Origin: a virus
Length of the DNA: 37,004 bases
IMG/VR virus record: IMGVR_UViG_3300046385_000126
Coordinates: 64,001-101,004 of that record
Strand: one strand, 5' to 3'
Positions 9,608 to 18,600 of this stretch are shown piece by piece. The position numbers and the translations under genes were made by a program. Numbering within the stretch: the first letter of the stretch is position 1; the number at the start of each line of letters is the position of its first letter. The notes beneath the pieces are model-generated. The model was not told where the DNA came from and ran no database searches. It was given only the letters and a program-made list of their open reading frames with translations.

Positions 9608-11644
9608 ATGCTAGGGTTTGATTTAGCACAGACATTTTATCTGGACAAAGACGCTGTCCAAGGAGCCGATCAGGCTTTCTTGACAGCCGTCGATCTTTAC
9701 TTCTACCGAAAGCCTGTAGCCGGAAAAACAAAATCCGGTATCAGAGGCCCAGGTGCATCGGTGTATCTGTGCCCCGTTTTGGAGAACGGTACACCAGATC
9801 TTAACTTAGTGCATCACACGTTTGGTGCTCGTGTAGAATATGCAGATATTGCTACGAGCACGAGTGGAACAGAGGCTACAACGTTTACGTTTCGTCAACC
9901 TATTCCAGTACCAACAGCACGTAGTTATGGTATTTTAATTAAGTTTGATGGTAGTGACTCAGACTTCCAATTGTGGTACAACAAGTCAGGTGATAACGTA
10001 CTTGGAACAACTACACAAACACAGGTATCGTCTGGTAAAGTTGATGGTTTCTTTTACAAGATTACTAACGGTAAAGAACTGACTCCAGAACGTGATGCTG
10101 ATCTTTCGTTCCGCTTGAAAGTTGCTAAATTTTTATCAACATCATCAACGTTCAAGATTAAAAACCGTCCTTACGAGATCTTGAAACTCAATGCTAACAC
10201 CAGTTCGTTCAAAGGTGGTGAAGACATTTACCAACAACGCGCAAACGCTGCTGGTACTGTCAGCATTACTACCACTGGCGTGTCTGTTGTCGGTACTGGA
10301 ACAGCGTTCAACTCAACATTGCTTCAAGGTGATAAAGTTATCTTGACGGATGGTACTGCTGGTAACACAGACGTACGTACAGTTGTTTCGGTTGCAAATG
10401 CAACTTACATGACGGTAGACGTTGAACCATCATTTACTGCTGCCTCTGGTACATATTACAAGACAGTTGTTGGTAAAGTTTTCCAGTCTGATGGCATCAC
10501 CGACTACCTTGTGATTCAAGATGCTAATTCGAACAGTAGTTTGTACCTTACAACAGGTACGACCATTACAGGTGTTGACTCGCTAGCTTCTGCAAACATT
10601 GTTTCTATTTACGATTATGCTATCAACAGCATCGTCCCTGGATTTAACGTCAAAGCACCGTCAGGAACATCTGTATCCACTACAGTCAACTTTGCTAATG
10701 CTGATTACCAATTTACTTCTTCAACAGTTGCTAGTGTTGATTTGGGCCGTCGTAGAATGTTGAATGAATATGCAGCTGTTCTGGCATCGAGCACTAACGA
10801 ACAAACTGCAGCAACACCTGTTCGCTCTTTTAACGGTACGTTGACTCTTACGACAAGCAATCCTTACGTTTCACCATACGTTCGTCAAGAAAACTTGGAC
10901 TTGTTTGCAGAGCGTTATGAAATTAACAACGATGCTACAGATGAGTACAAAGGCAATGGTAATGCAAAGGCCCGCTACATCTCAAAAACTATTGCTCTTG
11001 CAGAAGATCAAAAAGCAGAAGATTTGAAAGTGTTTGTGCGAGCATATAAACCTGCCAACACATCTATCCTTGTTTATGCAAAGCTGCGTAACTCGGAAGA
11101 TACAGAATCTTTTGATGTCAAAGATTGGACCGAGCTGACTGTTAACAACAATGTAACGATCGTCAGCAACCCAGCCAACATCTTTGATAGAATTGAGCTA
11201 GCATATGATGTACCGTTCACTACGACGAGTACTCTTGTTGATGGTCAGTTCACTACAACATCTGCATGCACCGTCATCACAGGTACGTCCGGTACAGTTA
11301 ACACATCGATCCAAGTAGGGGATGTTGTTCGTGTGTCGTATCCTGCCTCAACAACGACGTACTTCACTGATACAGTTGTTGCTGCTAACTCGACAACCAT
11401 CACTATTGCAAACCCTGTTTCCAACTCTAGCTTGATTGGTCCAGGTTATTTGGTGAATGTCGTGGATCGTCCAAATAGTGGATACCTGGACATTCAACAA
11501 CAAAACGTATTAACATATTACAACCGCGCACTGTCTAAATTCCAGACATTCGATTCGTTCGCCATTAAGATTGTTCTTCTGTCTGAGGATGGCGTAAAGA
11601 TTCCTTATGTGGATGATGTGCGTGCAATTGCTGTTTCTGCATGA
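9608..11644 (+). CDS. Virion structural protein (tail-tip/baseplate periphery)
   Basis: 678 aa. The N-terminal ~160 residues follow a pattern common in marine myovirus structural proteins: DLAQTFYLD, a LTAVDLYFYRKP strand, a GASVYLCPVLENGTPD segment, TFTFRQPIPVP and YGILIKFDGSDSDFQLWYNKSG. These read as a beta-sandwich domain. Residues ~210-340 contain a Thr/Val-rich repeat (GTVSITTTGVSVVGTGTAFN), like the GTGTxF modules seen in the 1579-aa protein (GTSTTFASDLRVGD). The C-terminal part has LAEDQKAEDLKVFVRAYKPAN and ends with IPYVDDVRAIAVSA. The stop overlaps the next start (ATGA), implying translational coupling. It probably attaches to the baseplate together with the DUF4815-type protein; no T4 homologue can be named. 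Confidence 0.6.
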   Translation: MLGFDLAQTFYLDKDAVQGADQAFLTAVDLYFYRKPVAGKTKSGIRGPGASVYLCPVLENGTPDLNLVHHTFGARVEYADIATSTSGTEATTFTFRQPIPVPTARSYGILIKFDGSDSDFQLWYNKSGDNVLGTTTQTQVSSGKVDGFFYKITNGKELTPERDADLSFRLKVAKFLSTSSTFKIKNRPYEILKLNANTSSFKGGEDIYQQRANAAGTVSITTTGVSVVGTGTAFNSTLLQGDKVILTDGTAGNTDVRTVVSVANATYMTVDVEPSFTAASGTYYKTVVGKVFQSDGITDYLVIQDANSNSSLYLTTGTTITGVDSLASANIVSIYDYAINSIVPGFNVKAPSGTSVSTTVNFANADYQFTSSTVASVDLGRRRMLNEYAAVLASSTNEQTAATPVRSFNGTLTLTTSNPYVSPYVRQENLDLFAERYEINNDATDEYKGNGNAKARYISKTIALAEDQKAEDLKVFVRAYKPANTSILVYAKLRNSEDTESFDVKDWTELTVNNNVTIVSNPANIFDRIELAYDVPFTTTSTLVDGQFTTTSACTVITGTSGTVNTSIQVGDVVRVSYPASTTTYFTDTVVAANSTTITIANPVSNSSLIGPGYLVNVVDRPNSGYLDIQQQNVLTYYNRALSKFQTFDSFAIKIVLLSEDGVKIPYVDDVRAIAVSA

Positions 11645-11862
11645 CGCCACTACAAAAAACTGAAGATGCGCGGTTTGCTCGTGATAAGCATAGTACAGCT
11701 ATCCTAAATATAGACAAAGCTGGCTACCAACAATTTAAGATGGAACGTGACCGCGCACTACAACTGCAACACGCTGTAGAGCAGGTTAGTGTTTTGCAGA
11801 GTGAGATGAGGGATATTAAACAGCTGCTTCAACAATTAGTAAACGGAAAAACAAATGGCTAG
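11641..11862 (+). CDS. Small coiled-coil protein of fibre module
   Basis: 73 aa, hydrophilic and mainly helical. Residues ~30-68 form a likely coiled coil (FKMERDRALQLQHAVEQVSV, then LQSEMRDIKQLLQQL). The ATG overlaps the stop of the upstream structural gene as ATGA, and its own stop overlaps the next gene by 8 bases, so it is locked into the operon. The size, overlaps and position before fibre genes suggest an accessory such as a fibre assembly factor or connector, but this is inference. It is not recognisable as a T4 protein. Confidence 0.6.
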   Translation: MTPLQKTEDARFARDKHSTAILNIDKAGYQQFKMERDRALQLQHAVEQVSVLQSEMRDIKQLLQQLVNGKTNG

Positions 11863-13165
11863 AAGTATAGCAAACGTAGTAATCGCGACAGATTCATTCG
11901 CTTCATGGGTGGGTATCACCAACCAGATGGCGGATACCTTTACCAATTATGCGCTGACGGCAAACTCATCTGTAACAGGAGCTACTGTAACAGGTAACTC
12001 ACAGCTGATTGGTATCTTCGCGGCCAATACGGTTGCTGTTGGTACTGCTCTTCGCGGAGGATCTGTTAACGTATCATCCAATCTGAATGTTACATCCAAT
12101 CTGATCGTTACAGGAGCAACGGTAAACATTGCAAGTAACGTAGCAATCGTTGGCACCAACACATATATCAACGCAGTTACCACATATGTTAACGGCGGCC
12201 TTGCAAACGTTACCTCGAATGTAAGTATTGTCAACACAAACACCTCAATCAACGCAGCTGTGACCTATGTTGCAGGTGGACTTGCAAACGTTACATCTAA
12301 TGTCAGCATTGTTAACACAAATACATCAATTAGTTCAGCAGTAACATACGTTGCTGGCGGTCTTGCAAACGTTACGTCTAACGTTTCGGTCCAAAACGCA
12401 AACACATATATCAACGCGACAGCGTTTGGTGTTGCGGGCGTGTCTACCCTAACAGGTACAACAACGCTGAAAGCTAACACAACGCTAACTAACGTTGTCT
12501 TATCTTCAAATGCAACTGTTAGCAACCTTCAAATCAGTGTAAACGCCCTAAACATTGTAGCTACAGCAAATATTAATGGTAGTCTGAGCGTATCATCGTT
12601 AAACTCTGTAGGTAACGCTGTTGTTAACGGTGCATTTACTGTCAACAACACAGCTGCTGTAGGTAATACGACAATTACAGGATTTGCCAACGTATCCACA
12701 ACATTACAGGTTGATGGCAATACTACGCTGAATGCAACGTTAATTGCAAATAATATTGTAGCCAACGGCACCACAACCCTTTCAAATACAAACTTGAATG
12801 GTGTAACATTACTTGCTAATAACGTCGTGTTGTCTGTTGTTGCTAATACGAACATTGGAAACGCTAATACCCTTGGAGCCTTTACAGCTGTAGAGGTTGC
12901 CAGCTTTCCTATTGCATCCTACACAGGGGCAAAGATCACATCAAAAGTATCATCATTGAGTGGTGCTAGCAACCAAGTGCAGGAATTGCTAATTGCGCAA
13001 AACACAACAGATGTTTACATGACCGTGTATGGTACTGTTGCTGCACCAGCAACAGCAAACCTTGGTGTATTCACAGCATCTATAAATACTACAGCTATAT
13101 CAATCAAGTTCTTGCAAACGAGCGCCAATTCGAGCGTTAAGATGTTTGCGCAATACATCAAATAA
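11855..13165 (+). CDS. Repeat-rich tail fibre-like protein
   Basis: 436 aa, very rich in Asn, Thr, Val, Ala and Ser, with beta-strand periodicity typical of trimeric phage fibres. Three consecutive 27-residue repeats (residues ~114-194) begin GGLANVTSN and continue with a VNTNTSI-type stretch; a degenerate partial copy precedes them. Later segments repeat shorter patterns of the type NGxxTVNNTxxVGNTTI. The last ~90 residues (from about 345) are less repetitive and may form a globular tip. It overlaps the upstream coiled-coil gene by 8 bases and is followed 8 bases later by another fibre-like gene. It is probably a structural fibre or a fibre shaft; the receptor is unknown. Confidence 0.65.
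   Translation: MARSIANVVIATDSFASWVGITNQMADTFTNYALTANSSVTGATVTGNSQLIGIFAANTVAVGTALRGGSVNVSSNLNVTSNLIVTGATVNIASNVAIVGTNTYINAVTTYVNGGLANVTSNVSIVNTNTSINAAVTYVAGGLANVTSNVSIVNTNTSISSAVTYVAGGLANVTSNVSVQNANTYINATAFGVAGVSTLTGTTTLKANTTLTNVVLSSNATVSNLQISVNALNIVATANINGSLSVSSLNSVGNAVVNGAFTVNNTAAVGNTTITGFANVSTTLQVDGNTTLNATLIANNIVANGTTTLSNTNLNGVTLLANNVVLSVVANTNIGNANTLGAFTAVEVASFPIASYTGAKITSKVSSLSGASNQVQELLIAQNTTDVYMTVYGTVAAPATANLGVFTASINTTAISIKFLQTSANSSVKMFAQYIK
12194..12436 (+). repeat. Three tandem 81-bp (27-residue) coding repeats
   Basis: Copies start at 12194, 12275 and 12356, each encoding GGLANVTSNVS followed by 16 less conserved residues ending in VA. A partial, more divergent copy lies just upstream (about 12131-12193). 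Copies differ at synonymous and some non-synonymous sites, so they are not a very recent duplication. Confidence 0.8.
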
Positions 13166-13173
13166 GGTAAGTA

Positions 13174-14148
13174 ATGGCTGCAGGCAATACACAGTTTAAA
13201 GCGGAGAATGGACTCTTTGTACAGGGGACTGCTAACGTTGCTGGAGATTTGAAGGTCGATGGCAACCTTCTTGTCACAGGTAACATTGTGTCTTCAGGTA
13301 CCGCTGCTGGTGACTTCATTCCTTTAAACAATACATACTCACTTGGAAATACCACATCCCGATGGTCTTTGTTGGGTGTAGATGGCAATTTCTCCGGCAA
13401 CCTAACTGTAAGCACAGTTACTACTCTCAGCGATACTGCATCATCCAACCTTATTCCAACAGTAAACAACGCACCTTTAGGATCAGCAACACGTCGTTGG
13501 GCGATTACTGCTAATACAGGTGACTTTCTAAACATTACGACGACACAGGCAATTGCTACTGTTAACCTAACATCAAACGGTACATTGTCTGCAGGTGTGT
13601 TGGTTGCAAATGCTACTCATGTCGTTATAACAAACGGAACACTGAGTGTAAATACTGGTTCGAAGACATCGATCTCTGCAACTGGCAACTCCACTTATAG
13701 TAGCCTTTCCCTTAATAACGATGTAACATCTATCGGCGGCAATGTTGCTTTTGATACAGATCTTGTTGTTATCGATGCGGTCAACAACCGTATTGGTTTA
13801 AAAGCAACGACACTATCCTCTAGTGCTCTTGCTACAATCACTGGTAACGTTGAATTCAGCACTGCAAACACAGGTATTCGTTTACAGACATCAAACGCAA
13901 CGCATAATGCATCCATTGTTATGGTTGCGGCCAACACCAGTAACAGTCGCTTGACATTCTCAACATATGATACATCTAATTCTACAGTAGAGAACGGTGG
14001 TTTCGTATTTGGTGGTATGGTGAATAGCACATCAACACAGACGTTGTTATCATTTAGTAACGCTTCTATCAAATATAAAACTGGTAACGTCGCTCACGCA
14101 GGCAACTTCGGGATTTACGATGTAAACGGCACACGCTTAGGACCATAA
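13174..14148 (+). CDS. Tail fibre-like protein with LG...RW modules
   Basis: 324 aa, beta-rich and Asn/Thr/Ser-rich. The N-terminus (NTQFKAENGLFVQGTANVAG) is followed by a DLKVDGNLLVTGNI strand repeat. Two copies of a module with the core LG-x-x-x-x-RW occur at ~55-65 (LGNTTSRW) and ~103-110 (LGSATRRW); the first leads into DGNFSGNLTVS. The same module appears in the fibre at 24452-26398. The C-terminal half has GTLSVNTGSKTSISATGNS and NNRIGLKATTL stretches. It lies 8 bases after the previous fibre gene and 1 base before the next gene. It is likely one of several fibres or fibre segments; there is no chaperone-like or enzymatic motif. Confidence 0.65.
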   Translation: MAAGNTQFKAENGLFVQGTANVAGDLKVDGNLLVTGNIVSSGTAAGDFIPLNNTYSLGNTTSRWSLLGVDGNFSGNLTVSTVTTLSDTASSNLIPTVNNAPLGSATRRWAITANTGDFLNITTTQAIATVNLTSNGTLSAGVLVANATHVVITNGTLSVNTGSKTSISATGNSTYSSLSLNNDVTSIGGNVAFDTDLVVIDAVNNRIGLKATTLSSSALATITGNVEFSTANTGIRLQTSNATHNASIVMVAANTSNSRLTFSTYDTSNSTVENGGFVFGGMVNSTSTQTLLSFSNASIKYKTGNVAHAGNFGIYDVNGTRLGP

Positions 14149-14149
14149 A

Positions 14150-15649
14150 ATGGCAAGACCACTGCGCGCGGTATACGCGAACACCACATACAGTAACGGT
14201 GTGCGGGAGATGTCTGATAGCGAACTTAATGATCTCGTCGCTCCTCTGATACTAACTTATGTAACATCGAACCCTAGTGTTGCGTATAGTACATCGCTGC
14301 GTATCAATACAGCAGGATTATACGATGTCAATGTAGGGGTTACAAACGATACTCGCAGCGATATTGTCGGTGCACACCCAGCATCAAACTCTACCATAAG
14401 CACATACACTTTATATCAGAGTGCGCGACCAATGGCTTTGAGCCTGAGTGCTCGCCCTGTTGCATATGTTCAGGTCGGTGATGAGTGGCAAATCAAATCG
14501 ATGTCTGATCAAGAAATGATTGATCAGGTTGTGCCTTCTATTGTTCAGACCATGATCACTGGTGGCCAAGGTGCTTATTATATTGGACCAACATCAAGTG
14601 GAGCTCCTGTAGGGGGAACGTGGACGTCGTATGGAAATATGACCGACACATATTATGTTAACAGCACACTAACAACAGAACAGTATACGTTATGGCAGCG
14701 TACGTCTGGAACAACTGCTGGTACTATTAGACCTCTTAAAGTTGATTTGTCTGGCAACCTAGTCGAAATGACTAACGCTGATATAACCCAGCTGTACCAG
14801 GCTGTCGGTGAGTATATTCGTACAACGGGCATTGGTCAATACGTCATCCAACCAATTGCGCCGTCTACAGGTACATGGATGCAGCGTGGATACTTTACAA
14901 ATACGGTAAACAACTTACAAGACACCGCTTATAACGGTTCATACATTGGGTCGTTTACGAGTCCATATACACGTGCGTTTACAGGCACGTATAATAGTGC
15001 ATTCACAGGAAATTACACTGGTGCATATTCGCGTATTTTTACAGGCGCATATGCTGGTGGGTATAATAACACGTTTACAGGGTTATACAACCAGGCATTT
15101 ACTGGTGCGTTCAGTGGTGGATATGTAGGTACGTTCTCTGGAATTTATTCAAAGCTGTTCACAGGCGCGTATACAGGAGTGTATGCGGGTGCGTATAATG
15201 GCTTTTTCACTGGGACGTATATTACTAATATTTCTAAATCGTACCAGAACCCATTCTCTGGTGTGTGGTATACTGGTTCTTACGCCAATTATTATAGTGG
15301 TAGTTATGCAAGCGCGTTTACAGGTTTGTATACTGGTGCATACTCAGGATCATACCAAGGCAATTTCACTGGCGTATACAATACAACATTTACCGGCGTG
15401 TATAACCGATCGTTTACAGGATCATTCACAGGAATATACACAGGAACTTTTAGTGGTTTATACACTGGTGGATACACCAGTGCATTTACAGGAATATATG
15501 CTGGAGCATATACAGGTGCATTTAGCGGCGCATATAGCGGAGCGTTTACTGGACTATATAACACTTCATTCACCGGAGCCTACACTGGTTTGACTGTACT
15601 AAATACAACATCGACCACAGTATACAAACTGTGGGTTAGAACAGCCTAA
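14150..15649 (+). CDS. Tetrapeptide (aromatic-x-Gly-x) repeat protein, smaller paralogue
   Basis: 499 aa. Residues 1-260 hold tandem modules of ~100 residues. Each has an acidic-helical start (MSDSELNDLV, MSDQEMIDQV or MTNADITQLY), a GxGxYxIxP stretch, a G-T-W strand and a T-LWQRT strand. From residue 261 to ~481 the protein is made of ~55 tetrads of the form [YF]-x-G-x (FTGA, YTGA, YNQA, YSGG), in constant register except for one extra Trp in FSGVWYTG. It ends with the cap YTGLTVLNTTSTTVYKLWVRTA. The cap resembles the end of an N-terminal module, so the array looks inserted into the last module. The 1703-aa protein downstream has the same architecture. Function unknown; a fibre or adhesin is inferred from position. 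Confidence 0.75.
   Translation: MARPLRAVYANTTYSNGVREMSDSELNDLVAPLILTYVTSNPSVAYSTSLRINTAGLYDVNVGVTNDTRSDIVGAHPASNSTISTYTLYQSARPMALSLSARPVAYVQVGDEWQIKSMSDQEMIDQVVPSIVQTMITGGQGAYYIGPTSSGAPVGGTWTSYGNMTDTYYVNSTLTTEQYTLWQRTSGTTAGTIRPLKVDLSGNLVEMTNADITQLYQAVGEYIRTTGIGQYVIQPIAPSTGTWMQRGYFTNTVNNLQDTAYNGSYIGSFTSPYTRAFTGTYNSAFTGNYTGAYSRIFTGAYAGGYNNTFTGLYNQAFTGAFSGGYVGTFSGIYSKLFTGAYTGVYAGAYNGFFTGTYITNISKSYQNPFSGVWYTGSYANYYSGSYASAFTGLYTGAYSGSYQGNFTGVYNTTFTGVYNRSFTGSFTGIYTGTFSGLYTGGYTSAFTGIYAGAYTGAFSGAYSGAFTGLYNTSFTGAYTGLTVLNTTSTTVYKLWVRTA
14930..15592 (+). repeat. 12-bp-period coding array encoding ~55 aromatic-x-Gly-x tetrads
   Basis: Starting at the Tyr codon at 14930, a Tyr or Phe codon recurs every 12 bases up to the YTGL near 15581. 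The only phase shift is one inserted Trp codon (in FSGVWYTG, around 15265) and one slot in which Ile replaces the aromatic residue. Third codon positions vary freely (GGT/GGA/GGC, TAT/TAC, GCA/GCG/GCT/GCC), so the periodicity is at protein level. Confidence 0.9.
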
Positions 15650-15668
15650 AAAGATATGTTGTGTCGGC

Positions 15669-18600
15669 ATGCCAGTAAAACCATTAAAATACATTGAAAT
15701 AAGCGGATCACCATCAACTCAGATTATGTCCAACACGGACATTACTGACTATGTGGCAAAATTAATAGGTACCGAATTTGCTAGCACCACAGGTGTTGGT
15801 TCCCTCGGTGTTGGTTCGCTGGCCAATGGAACATCTATTGGTACATGGGTGGACACGTACTATCCAAACGCAATCGGCGACCATCCCATTGACCCTGCTG
15901 CGGTCACAGTTTCAAACACAACACTTTATCAAGACGTCTCTAACGGATCGTTGACGGGTATTTTTTCACGCCCTGTTGGTTGGGATACTTCAAACAACGT
16001 ACCACAACTCTTATCCGATTCCGACATCGACACAAGCATCACGTCTGTTATTGCTAACTATGTTGTTAATGGTGGTGTTGGTTCATATGTCCTACAACCA
16101 ACTGCTCCAGCAACAGGAACATGGGTTTCACGTGGAACACTTACAAACACACAAGCACCTAGTGTAACCAACACGACTACGTTGTGGCAGAAGACAGCTG
16201 AATCTACAGGATCTGCTGTACGTTTGTTGAAACTGGCAAACGGTGGCTTCCAGCAGTTTTCTGATGCTGATATTCGAAACCTGACGTTTAAACTCCGCAA
16301 TTACATTGTTAATAGCGGCATTGGCAAATATGTCCTTTCAACGACCACGCCAGTAACTCCTGGTACATGGGTGCAAGCAGGCACTGGTTTTGACGATATA
16401 CGTCTATCACTTGAAGATGGATTTTACGCTGGTGCATATAACAGTACGTTCACTGGCGGTTATACTGCTACATACTCTGGTAATTACAACAACACCTTCT
16501 CTAGTGCATTTACCAGCACATATTCATCTTCTTATTCAGGTGCATATAACTCGGCATTTAGCAGAGCCTACACAAGTGTGTATACAGGCGCCTTTACCGG
16601 ACAATATAACCAAGCGTTCACTGGTGCGTTCAGTAGAGCGTTTACCGGCGCCTTTACCGGACAATATAACCAAGCGTTTACTGGTAACTTTACTGGTGTA
16701 TATGCTAACGCGTTCACGGGACAGTACTCTGGTAATTATGTTGGCGCATTCAGTACAGTTTTTAGCGGTGCATATACTGGTGCATACAATCAGACATTTA
16801 CCGGGTCGTACATTGGTACGTACCTAAGCAACTATACAGGAGCTTTCAGTGGAGCCTATGCCTCTACGTTCACTGGAACTTTTACTGGCGCATACACAGC
16901 AGCTTACAGTGCTGTGTTCACTGGTCAATACTCTGGTGGCTACACAAGTGCATTTACTGGTAGCTATACTTCAGCATATACGACTGCATACACGGGTGCC
17001 TACACAGGAGCATATTCGAACGTATTTTCTGGTGCCTACACAGGCGGTTATACTACAACGTTTACTGGTCTGTATTCAGGCGCATATTCAAGAACGTTCA
17101 CTGGCGCATATGCTGGCTCTTATACGGGCGTTTTTAATCAGACATTCACTGGTTCGTACCTAGGTGGTTATGTAGGATCATTTACCGGCGCATATGCTGG
17201 TGCTTACTCACGTGTGTTTTCAGGATCCTACACTGGCATATATTCTGGTGGATATACTGGTGCGTTTTCTGGATCATATACTGGTATCTACACTGCTGCA
17301 TATACAGGTTTATATTCAGGTGGGTACACAGGAGCGTTTACTGGGATCTACACTGGTGCATATACTGGTGCATTCAATCAAAGCTTTAGTGGTTTGTATT
17401 CCGGTTCATATACAAGTGCGTTTACTGGTCTGTATTCCGGTACATACACAAGTGCATTCTCAGGATCATATACGGGCGCGTATACAGGCGCATATAGCCA
17501 AGTGTTCACTGGTTCATATTCTGGTGGATATGTTGGCACATTTACAGGCGCGTATGCTGGTGCGTATTCACGTGTATTCACAGGATCGTACACTGGTGCA
17601 TATACAGGAACATACAACCAAACGTTTACTGGATCATATTCTGGTGGGTACGTAGGATCATTTACTGGTGCTTATGCCGGCGCTTATTCGCGTGTGTTTA
17701 CTGGATCATACACAGGTGCATACACGGGCATTTATAACCAAACCTTTACTGGATCTTATTCTGGTGGGTACGTAGGATCATTTACTGGTGCTTATGCTGG
17801 TGCTTATTCTCGCGTTTTCACTGGATCGTATTCTGGTATCTACACCGGCGTATATAATCAGACGTTTACTGGATCATATTCTGGTGGGTATGTTGGTTCA
17901 TTTACTGGTGCTTATGCTGGCGCTTATTCACGAGTATTCACTGGCTCTTACACAGGCGCATACACAGGCGTATACAATCAGACATTTACTGGATCGTATT
18001 CTGGTGGATACACTCGAGCGTTTACTGGCGCATATGTTGGTGCTTACTCGCGTGTGTTCTCAGGATCATATACTGGCCTCTACACAGGATTATATACTGG
18101 CATATACACTGGACTATATTCTGGTGGATATGTAGGATCATTTACAGGTCTATACTCCGGCACATATTCAAGAATATTCTCTGGATCTTACACAGGTTTA
18201 TACTCTGGTGTGTATCAGAATACATTTACTGGCTTGTACTCTGGTGTGTATCAAAGCACATTTACAGGTGCATACTCTGGTAACTACACTCGTGCATTTA
18301 CTGGTAGTTATGCTGGTAACTATATTGCATCATATGCTGGTGCATATGCTGGTACGTACAATACAGGTTATATTGGTTATTATGCACCCGGCGGTGCTGT
18401 GTACTACACTGGTTTATATACTGGCTTTTATTCTGCATATTATGCTGGTAACTATATAAACCCTTTTAATGGAGCTACGTATACTGGTGGCTATTTGGGA
18501 TCACGAGCTCGTAGTTTTGCTGGTGGATATACAGCTGGCGCTGGTTATGCTGGAACATACACAGGTTTCTATGCTGCTGGCTATCTCGGGTCCTATCTTG